From Clostridia bacterium (GTDB taxonomy: Bacteria; Bacillota_A; Clostridia; Oscillospirales; CAG-272): a DNA stretch of 19,322 nt. Below are positions 7,385 to 14,084 of this stretch, piece by piece. A model generated the notes under the pieces. The model ran no database searches. It was not told where the DNA came from and was given only the letters and a program-made list of their open reading frames with translations. The position numbers and the translations under genes are program-made. The stretch covers positions 1 through 19,322 of the forward strand of contig JAFUQY010000273.1 of NCBI GenBank assembly GCA_017472105.1. Reading direction: 5' to 3'. Within the stretch, counting starts at the first letter, position 1. Every line of letters starts with the position of its first letter.

Positions 7385-7405
7385 CACACGTGTGATATTA
7401 TAACA
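7385..7405 (-). promoter_or_regulatory. Extended -10 promoter of the araC-DUF1080 operon with palindrome
   Basis: On the minus strand TGTTATAAT (-10 box at 7397-7402) is an extended -10 element. A TTGACA further up is 22 bases away, too far for a normal -35. The perfect palindrome CACACGTGTG (7385-7394) falls at the expected transcription start and could be a regulator site. Confidence 0.45.
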
Positions 7406-7757
7406 ATCTTCTGTATCCACTCCTTGTCAATCATGTGAATTTTCTGTTAATTTGCAAATCCGTACCGAATCCGCTCAATTCCGCTCATATTGTACCCGCC
7501 GGACGGTAATCGCTATTTTTTAACTCCGCTGAAAAATTATCCTTCGTATGCACCGCTTATTCACGCAATCGTTTCGGTCCAAAAACAATATACACGCACA
7601 TGCGGATTTTTTCACATCCGGGCACATGCAAAACGAGGGTAACTTACTATTATATCATATATCGCCGTAAAACGCAATACGCGCAGTGTACACAAATGCG
7701 GCGGATTTTTTGGTAAAGTTTTTCCTTTGATTTCCGCTTTCCGGACAGGTGTTTTTC
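7406..7757. other. AT-rich divergent intergenic stretch
   Basis: No gene or RNA is recognisable here. The stretch separates the leftward araC operon from the rightward TerB operon. Two loosely similar segments, each with ATGCGG followed later by GGATTTTTT or GATTTTTT, occur near 7598-7611 and 7696-7713; they are too diverged to call a repeat. Confidence 0.5.
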
Positions 7758-7786
7758 TTGACACCGGTGAATGAATATGGTATAAT
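7758..7786 (+). promoter_or_regulatory. Consensus promoter of the TerB-BrxD-helicase module
   Basis: TTGACA (7758-7763) and TATAAT (7781-7786) have a 17-base spacer, perfect for sigma-A. An inverted repeat GGTGT/ACACC (7748-7752 with 7761-7765) covers the -35 box and may be an operator. Transcription would begin near 7793, about 50 bases before the first gene. Confidence 0.85.
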
Positions 7787-7845
7787 GGTTTATTCCGAAC
7801 TAATGTTTGCTTATGACATACTTACCGCACAAAGGAGGGCACGGC

Positions 7846-9888
7846 ATGGCGGAAAACAGAAAGAAAAACGATCGCGCACCCCAGTCTCCCGAATCGCTCG
7901 CGGATGAGATCCGGAGAACGGTACGGGAGAAAGTGCGCGCATCCCTCGGGGGAATTCCCGGGACAACTGCCCCATCGGACGCCGGCGTCGTCATTGAGGA
8001 TCTTCCCGCCGTGGAGCTTGAAGTGGACTCCCTCTCCGCCGTCGACCGCGTATCCCGCACCTCGGAGCCGGCACAGCGCGAATCCCGCACGGACGATTTC
8101 TGGGATCTCGGCAAACCGAAGCCGAAGGTGTACGCCAAGCCGGATTTCAAGGACCACTCCCTCACCGTGACCGACATCGGCGCGAAGGATCCGGAACCCG
8201 GCGAGACTCCCGTGAAAACTGCGGCGGCTGAGAAAATCATCCCGCGCGAGGAGTTCATGGCAAAGCACACCTCCTCAGCCGGTCGGGTTGTGAACACCGT
8301 CGACGGACCGCGTTCCATTGCAACCTCGGACTACCGCAGACGCACTGCCGTAAAGAAGCAGGCTCCGCCGACGCCGAAAAAGCGCGTGATGAATCCCGAG
8401 GACAGCCTTGTGCGCTCGTATGCCCCGGACGGATTCCTGATTGATAAAATCGACGTACGGCTGTGGGAATCCGAAGTGGAGTTCTACGGACGGTTTGCAA
8501 CGGATGCCCGGCTGAGCCACGATTCGCGTCCCGTCAATCCGCCCGATGCCTCGCTGAACCCGGAGCCGTTCTTCTCCTACGTCCCGCAGTACGCGCATAT
8601 GACGGCAAAGCAGGTGGAAACCTACCGCTGGGTGCGTGAAAACATCCGGCTGGGCAGAACACCCGCGTGCGACATGCCGTATATTCTCTTATACATTTAC
8701 GAAATCATCAATCTCCCGGACGTCATCCTGCCCGCGGACGGCGTGAAGCTGCTGACAAGAATCTGGCTCGGCTACCGTGGGACGATTCCGCGGCTGGATT
8801 CGCTTCTCTGCGAGTGGTTCGCGGACTACTGCATGATCCACGCACAGCCGCTCCCGCGTGAGATTCTGCCGATTCTGCGCGAGATTGTCCCGAAGGCGCA
8901 GTTCAAGGAATTTTACCTGAACCTGAGCGAGAATGAACTTGACGAAATCGGACATATCCTGATTGAAGTGTCCTCCGACTACGATTTCCGTTCCTCGCGC
9001 TACTACAATCCGAACCGGGACGCATACGAGGAGCACATCCCGAAGGCGGTTTCCACAGCACTCGCCGAACAGTACAGATCCCGCCGCGGCATTTTCCCCT
9101 TTGACCGCACGTACAAAATGACCCGCGACAGCTACTGCGGTGCGATTGTTTCCTCCGGCATCAAGCGGCGGATCGATCTGGAATTCCGTTCGTTCACGCG
9201 CCGCGCGGATTTCCGGGAATGCGTGACGTTCCTCGTGAAATATGCGGAAAACAAGCTCCGTCAGGCTGTCGGCGTGAAAGCCAAGCTCGGCGTGGACCGC
9301 ATTGCCGCAGAGGACATGGCAGTGATTGACCGGTACTTCGCGCCGCTGATCCCGGAGAAAAAGCAGAAACGCCCGGCAGAGGACGCGTATATGCCCGCCG
9401 ACTACATGAAAAACTACGAATCGGAGGATTCCGGGTTCGATTTCTCCGCCGCGCTTGCCATCGAGCAGGAGTCGTGGGTGAATACCAGCCGGCTCACAGG
9501 CGACGAATACCACGAAGCTGTGCATGTTCCGGAGTACGATCCGGATGAAAGCGTGACCGTGGACGGCGAAATGACCGTGGACGACGAAATCCCAGTGATG
9601 GAAGTCCCCGAACCCGATGTGCCCGACATGCCGGAAGCTCCCGCAGCAGACGATACAACAGAAACAAACAATACAGAATCCGACGACCTCATCCGCGAGG
9701 GACTTGCCGCCGCACTTGAAGGAAGATTCCGCGCGTGGTGCCGTGAACGCGGACTTTACGAAGGAGAAGCCGCCGACCGGATCAACACCGTCTTCCTCGA
9801 CGAGCTGGGCGATGTTGTTCTCGAGGACAGCGGTGCCGGATTCGCACTCATAGAAGATTACAGAGAGGATGTTGAACAGTGGCTGTAA
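7846..9888 (+). CDS. TerB_N / TerB_C domain protein
   Basis: The product, 680 residues, starts with a charged, probably disordered region (1-190). A TerB_N-like domain follows (about 195-400) with the typical QVETYRWVRENIRLG and DMPYILLYIYEIINL segments. The end resembles TerB_C (about 525-680): FDFSAALAIEQESWVNTSRL, then an acidic, proline-rich linker (560-612), then WCRERGLYEGEAADRINTVFLDE and a final DY motif. I see no clear central TerB metal-binding domain. Ter-type proteins are linked to phage and stress responses; the molecular role is unknown. I chose the ATG at 7846 because AAAGGAGG lies seven bases upstream; an upstream reading from 7807 lacks a site. It is first in the operon and overlaps the ATPase gene by 10 bases. 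Confidence 0.78.
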   Translation: MAENRKKNDRAPQSPESLADEIRRTVREKVRASLGGIPGTTAPSDAGVVIEDLPAVELEVDSLSAVDRVSRTSEPAQRESRTDDFWDLGKPKPKVYAKPDFKDHSLTVTDIGAKDPEPGETPVKTAAAEKIIPREEFMAKHTSSAGRVVNTVDGPRSIATSDYRRRTAVKKQAPPTPKKRVMNPEDSLVRSYAPDGFLIDKIDVRLWESEVEFYGRFATDARLSHDSRPVNPPDASLNPEPFFSYVPQYAHMTAKQVETYRWVRENIRLGRTPACDMPYILLYIYEIINLPDVILPADGVKLLTRIWLGYRGTIPRLDSLLCEWFADYCMIHAQPLPREILPILREIVPKAQFKEFYLNLSENELDEIGHILIEVSSDYDFRSSRYYNPNRDAYEEHIPKAVSTALAEQYRSRRGIFPFDRTYKMTRDSYCGAIVSSGIKRRIDLEFRSFTRRADFRECVTFLVKYAENKLRQAVGVKAKLGVDRIAAEDMAVIDRYFAPLIPEKKQKRPAEDAYMPADYMKNYESEDSGFDFSAALAIEQESWVNTSRLTGDEYHEAVHVPEYDPDESVTVDGEMTVDDEIPVMEVPEPDVPDMPEAPAADDTTETNNTESDDLIREGLAAALEGRFRAWCRERGLYEGEAADRINTVFLDELGDVVLEDSGAGFALIEDYREDVEQWL

Positions 9889-11285
9889 CACAAAACAATA
9901 CCGTAACCAAAGTACCCAAGCGCATTCTCGGAACCCTGCTGTCGTCCCTGTCGGCGGGTGTTGTTCCGCGTTCCGGCGCACCGTATATCGCCATCGGACG
10001 CACTGAGGAGATCGAATCGCTGACGACATCCCTCGACCGTGTCTCCGACGGCGAAGGCGCGACCAAGTTCATCATCGGACGCTACGGCTCCGGCAAGAGC
10101 TTCTTAATCCAGCTGTCCCGCGGATATGCCCTTGACAAAGGATTCATCACCGCGGACTGCGATCTCTCACCCGAACGCAAGCTCTCCGGCGGTTCAAACA
10201 GCGGACTTGCCACCTTCCGTGAGCTGATGAAGAACATCGCGTGCAAATCCTCTCCGGACGGCGGCGCGCTCCCCGTGATTCTCGGCAAATGGTTCACGAA
10301 CATCGGGGCTGAACTGACCGCGGAAGGATACGATGCGACCACGGAAGCGTACAACTCCGAGTTCGGACGGCGGATCATGAAGAATCTGCGCGAGCTTGAG
10401 GCGGATGTGGGCGGCTTTGACTTTGCATCCGTGCTCCGCGAATACTACAACGCGTGGCTCACCGACGACGACATGAAGCAGTCCGCATGTCTGAAATGGC
10501 TCCGCGGCGAATACGGCACCCGCACAGAAGCACGCTCCGCGACCGGAATCCGCTCCCTCTCCGTCATCGGCGACGACAACTGGTACGACTACCTCAAGCT
10601 GTTCACCGCGTTCGTGCGCCTCGTCGGATACAGCGGACTGTGCGTCTACATCGACGAATGCGTGAATCTTTACAAAATCCCGAACCGCATCTCGCGCGAG
10701 AACAACTACGAAAAAATCCTCGCCATGTTCAACGACACCATGCAGGGACGCGCGCCGGGGCTCATGATCGTCTTCGGCGGGACTCCCCAGTTTCTCGAGG
10801 ACAGCAGACGCGGACTTTACAGCTACGAAGCACTCCGGAGCCGCCTTGCGGACGGTCGGTTCGGCGGTGGTGAACTGCGTTCCCTGATGCAGCCCGTGAT
10901 CCGACTGCGCCGCCTGTCCGACAGTGAGCTGCTCGCGCTGGTGCTCCGTCTGACCGCACTGCACGGCGAATACCACAAATGGACTCCGTCCGACCGCATC
11001 ACGGACACCGACATCCGCGATTTTCTGACCTCATCCCTGACCCGCGAGGGTGCTGAAAAAATGATAACGCCGCGTGAAATCATCCGCGATTTCGTAACCC
11101 TGCTCGATCTCTTGTACACAAACACCGACAAAACCTTCGCGGATATCGCCGGATCCGTCGTGCGCTCGTCCGTGGCATCAAACGTGGATGACGCCGAAGA
11201 CGCACCCGTGATGCCGAATCCCGCAAACGAAGGCAATCCGACACCGCCGAAGCCCAAAATCACCCTCGACGACATCGAGTTCTGA
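9879..11285 (+). CDS. brxD: BrxD-like P-loop ATPase (BREX-related)
   Basis: The product, 468 residues, looks like the BrxC/BrxD family of BREX-associated ATPases, closest to BrxD. Visible elements are GRTEEIESL near the N-terminus, Walker A GRYGSGKSF (67-75), the characteristic DCDLSPERKLSG (94-104), Walker B LCVYIDECVNLYK (254-266, D259 and E260), and GGTPQFLED (300-308) as a likely sensor segment. All catalytic parts are present. The tail from about 440 is proline-rich and probably disordered. The GTG start at 9879 overlaps the TerB gene, with GAGGA about nine bases upstream, so translation is coupled. BrxD works next to the BrxHI helicase in BREX types 2 and 6, and a similar helicase follows here. 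The symbol is by resemblance only. Confidence 0.85.
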   Translation: MAVTQNNTVTKVPKRILGTLLSSLSAGVVPRSGAPYIAIGRTEEIESLTTSLDRVSDGEGATKFIIGRYGSGKSFLIQLSRGYALDKGFITADCDLSPERKLSGGSNSGLATFRELMKNIACKSSPDGGALPVILGKWFTNIGAELTAEGYDATTEAYNSEFGRRIMKNLRELEADVGGFDFASVLREYYNAWLTDDDMKQSACLKWLRGEYGTRTEARSATGIRSLSVIGDDNWYDYLKLFTAFVRLVGYSGLCVYIDECVNLYKIPNRISRENNYEKILAMFNDTMQGRAPGLMIVFGGTPQFLEDSRRGLYSYEALRSRLADGRFGGGELRSLMQPVIRLRRLSDSELLALVLRLTALHGEYHKWTPSDRITDTDIRDFLTSSLTREGAEKMITPREIIRDFVTLLDLLYTNTDKTFADIAGSVVRSSVASNVDDAEDAPVMPNPANEGNPTPPKPKITLDDIEF

Positions 11286-11453
11286 CGACCGTTTCCCTGT
11301 ACCCGGTTTGCTGATCGTTTAATTGATCGGACAGTCGGGGACGCCTGTCCCTACGGGTATGTGCGGATTTCCGATTCAGCCGATCATTTCTTATTTCTAT
11401 TTATTCTTTCTTCTTTCTTCTTTATTCTTTCCTTCCTCTGATGGAGGTTCCGT
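11286..11453 (+). other. Spacer with hairpin and pyrimidine tract before the helicase gene
   Basis: The 168-base gap holds a hairpin GGACAG/CTGTCC (11329-11334 with 11345-11350) without a clean T run. A nearly pure pyrimidine tract (about 11387-11439) of TTCTTTCTTC-type repeats ends just before the ribosome binding site. No convincing promoter was found, so the helicase may be read through from the TerB promoter. Confidence 0.5.
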
Positions 11454-13664
11454 ATGTCAGTTTTCGAACAATATTCCCCGTTTATCCGGGAATTCATATA
11501 CTCCCACGGATGGGAATCGCTGTCCCCTGTGCAGGTTGCGGCGGCTGAGATCATTTTCGGCTCGGACTGCAATCTCCTGCTGCCGTCACAGACTGCGTCG
11601 GGCAAAACGGAGGCGGCTTTCTTCCCCATCCTCTCGGAATTCTACGACGATATGCCGCAGTCCATCGGTGCCATCTACATCGCGCCGCTCAAATCCCTCA
11701 TCAACGACCAGTTCGGGCGCATCTCGGAGCTGTGTCTGGAAACCGGCATCCCGGTCTATCACTGGCACGGGGACGTCGCGGCATCGCACAAGCAGAAGGC
11801 TCTGAAAAATCCGCGCGGCATTCTCCAGATCACGCCGGAATCCCTCGAAGCCATGCTCATCACGCGCTCGTCCGATCTCATCCGCCTCTTCGGGGACCTG
11901 CGCTACGTCGTCATTGACGAGATTCACACCCTCACCGGCAGTGACCGCGGCAACCAGATCATCTGTCAGCTCGCGCGTCTCCGTCAGAAAACCGGCGTCT
12001 CTCCCCGTCGGATCGGGCTGTCCGCAACGCTCGGCGACATGGACAAAGCCGCGGACTGGCTCGGTGCGGGAAGCGGACGGGACACCACGATCCCTGCCAT
12101 TCCTCCGGCGAAAATCCGGTGGCGGCTCGGCATGGAACAGTTCTACATCGTTGACAAGGATGTTGCAGAAGCGGTCACGCCGACGGAGAACAAGCGCAGC
12201 GAAACCATGTCCCTCGATCCGGGATACGAATACATCTACGAAGCCACGAAGGGCAAAAAGGCGATTGTGTTCTCCAACTCCCGCGAGGAAACGGAGTACA
12301 TCTGCGCGACACTGCGTGAAATCGCCGAATACCGGAACGAACCGGACGTGTTCCTGATCCATCACGGGTTCCTCTCCGCGAGCATCCGGGAAGAAGCCGA
12401 GCTGAAAATGAAGGACGACGAGATTCAGGCAGTGGCATGCGCGACCGTGACCATGGAGCTCGGCATCGACATCGGACGTCTCGAGCGCATCATCCAGCAA
12501 GGCTCGCCGAACACGGTTTCTTCCTTTTTGCAGAGACTCGGACGTTCGGGCAGACGCGGGGATCCGCCGGAGATGATGATGGTCTTCCGCGAGGAAAATC
12601 CCCTGCCGAACACGCCGCTTCCCCAGCTGATTCCGTGGGAGCTGCTGAAAGCCATCGCCATCGTGCAGTTATATATTGAAGAGAGATTCATTGAGCCGCC
12701 GTTTCTCCGGAAATGCCCGTTCTCGCTCCTCTTCCAGCAGACCCTCTCGACCGTGGCGTCCTCCGGTGCGATCACTGCCGCGGAGCTTGCGCAGAAAGTG
12801 CTGTCCCTGCCGCCGTTTGAAGCCATCGAAGCCCCGGACTACAAGACGCTCCTGCTCTCGATGGTGAACAACGACTGGCTGGAAATGACGGACGAGCGCG
12901 AGCTGATCGTAGGTCTGCGCGGCGAAAAGCTGGTGAATTCCTTCAAATTCTACGCCGTTTTCAAGGACACCGAGGACTACACTGTGCGGTGCGAATCGGA
13001 CGAAATCGGCGTCATCACCACACCACCGCCGGTGGGAGACCGTTTTGCCCTCGCCGGACGCGTCTGGGAAGTGGAAGAGCTGGACATCCCGCGGCATCTC
13101 ATCTACGTCAAGCCCGTGCGCGGCAAAATGGAGATCAGCTGGCCCGGCGACTTCGGCGAAGTCCACACGAGAATCCTCGAGCGGATGCGTCAGGTGCTCA
13201 GAGAGGATACCGAGTACCCGTATCTCAGAGAAGGCGCGCTTGCCAGACTCCGCGTTGCACGTGCGGTTGCGAGAAACACCGGTCTGACCGAATCGTGCAT
13301 TCTCCCGCTCGGCGGATACACATGGGCACTGTTCCCGTGGCTCGGCACAAGAAGTTTCCGCACGCTCCGCCGCTACCTCGTCCGCAACGCCGGAAAATTC
13401 AAGCTGACCGGCATGGATTTCGAGGGATGCTATTTTATGACGTTCAAGCTCGAAGGCGGACGGGGCGACGACATGATGCGGATGATCTCGCAGAAAATCG
13501 CCGAAAACGGCATCGACCTTGACGCCCTCATCTCCCCGACCGAAGCACCCGTGTTTGAAAAATACGACGAATACATCCCGTCGGAGCTTCTGCGCAAAGC
13601 CTACCGCGAAGACAAGCTGCGGGATGACGAGATTCTGAAGCGGGTGTATGAAGGGGAGCTGTGA
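11454..13664 (+). CDS. brxHI: Lhr/BrxHI-like superfamily 2 DEAD/DEAH-box helicase
   Basis: The product, 736 residues, has a full SF2 helicase core: Q-motif glutamine near 27, Walker A SQTASGKT (45-52), DEIH (155-158), SAT (190-192), motif IV IVFSNSREE (about 271-279), motif V MELGIDIG (about 334-341) and motif VI QRLGRSGRRG (360-369). After a winged-helix-like part, residues about 525-600 carry the Lhr-type beta-barrel pattern (GDRFALAGRVWEVEELD, then SWPGDFGEVHTRI). It lacks the long C-terminal extension of large Lhr proteins. It probably translocates on or unwinds nucleic acid. GGAGG precedes the ATG by six bases. It is the third gene of the TerB-BrxD module; the symbol is by resemblance and context. 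Confidence 0.88.
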   Translation: MSVFEQYSPFIREFIYSHGWESLSPVQVAAAEIIFGSDCNLLLPSQTASGKTEAAFFPILSEFYDDMPQSIGAIYIAPLKSLINDQFGRISELCLETGIPVYHWHGDVAASHKQKALKNPRGILQITPESLEAMLITRSSDLIRLFGDLRYVVIDEIHTLTGSDRGNQIICQLARLRQKTGVSPRRIGLSATLGDMDKAADWLGAGSGRDTTIPAIPPAKIRWRLGMEQFYIVDKDVAEAVTPTENKRSETMSLDPGYEYIYEATKGKKAIVFSNSREETEYICATLREIAEYRNEPDVFLIHHGFLSASIREEAELKMKDDEIQAVACATVTMELGIDIGRLERIIQQGSPNTVSSFLQRLGRSGRRGDPPEMMMVFREENPLPNTPLPQLIPWELLKAIAIVQLYIEERFIEPPFLRKCPFSLLFQQTLSTVASSGAITAAELAQKVLSLPPFEAIEAPDYKTLLLSMVNNDWLEMTDERELIVGLRGEKLVNSFKFYAVFKDTEDYTVRCESDEIGVITTPPPVGDRFALAGRVWEVEELDIPRHLIYVKPVRGKMEISWPGDFGEVHTRILERMRQVLREDTEYPYLREGALARLRVARAVARNTGLTESCILPLGGYTWALFPWLGTRSFRTLRRYLVRNAGKFKLTGMDFEGCYFMTFKLEGGRGDDMMRMISQKIAENGIDLDALISPTEAPVFEKYDEYIPSELLRKAYREDKLRDDEILKRVYEGEL

Positions 13665-13757
13665 GGAAGTGAAGAGATAAGAGTGAAAAGTGAAGAGAAA
13701 AGGCAGAAAGCTTCGCTTTCATTGAGAATTAAAAGAGAAAAGTAAAAGAGTTAAGAG
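13665..13757 (+). repeat. Purine-rich simple-repeat tract after the helicase gene
   Basis: The plus strand is almost all purine at 13665-13704 and 13727-13757, with repeated AGTGAAGAG/AGTGAAAAG units. Between them lies the hairpin GAAAGC-TTC-GCTTTC (13706-13720). The pyrimidine tract before the helicase gene is loosely its mirror on the other strand. No terminator with a T run is visible after the helicase. Confidence 0.6.
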
Positions 13758-14014
13758 TATTTCCGTCAGCCAAAACTCCGAATACTCCCGTCTCGCCGCC
13801 GCAGGCTGAGCTTACCGAGGGAAATGAGTGTCAGTATCCCTAAAGGAAGATCGCTCAACCCTACGACTGCACGTTGTCAAAAACTCCCGCCCGCCGGAGG
13901 CATTGGGTCCAGGCACTCCTGGTTGCCGAATCGAGAGCCCGGCAACGGAGGGTTCTCGCGCCCGCCGCGTAGGCGTTATAAATCCAAATTGAAAAGCGGA
14001 GCTTTTCTACAATA
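13758..14014 (+). repeat. Structured intergenic repeat, copy B (inverted partner of 56-325)
   Basis: Exact blocks at 13791-13823 and 13988-14014 match copy A on the opposite strand. The interior has diverged but keeps two hairpins in matching places: CCAGG/CCTGG (13909-13913 with 13918-13922), and a 9-bp stem CGAGAGCCC/GGGTTCTCG (13932-13940 with 13950-13958). Their stem sequences differ from those in copy A. Imperfect terminal inverted repeats near 13704-13731 and 13981-14010 suggest a mobile-element-like unit of about 300 bases. Open frames inside it have no ribosome binding site and are not called as genes. Confidence 0.65.
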
Positions 14015-14018
14015 TAAT
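13989..14018 (+). promoter_or_regulatory. Candidate uvrA promoter at the repeat edge
   Basis: TTGAAA (13989-13994) lies in the terminal hairpin of the repeat, and TATAAT (14013-14018) lies mostly just outside it, with an 18-base spacer. The expected start is near 14025, 60 bases before uvrA. No SOS (LexA) box was recognised nearby. Confidence 0.55.
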
Positions 14019-14084
14019 TCTGACGTTTCAGAAAAAACATCCCGCTGCAAGCGGAAAATGAAACCACACCCATGAGGTAAAATT

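Noticed and set aside
7397..7431. A normal -35/-10 promoter (TTGACA with TATAAT) for the araC-type gene
   Set aside because: The spacer is 22 bases, too long for sigma-A. I kept only the extended -10 reading.
7846..13664. A complete BREX system
   Set aside because: Only BrxD-like and BrxHI-like proteins are present. The methylase, PglZ, BrxC and BrxL are absent within the window, and the genes on either side belong to unrelated functions.
13824..14075. An 83-codon open frame before uvrA
   Set aside because: It lies within repeat copy B, lacks a ribosome binding site, and crosses the candidate uvrA promoter.
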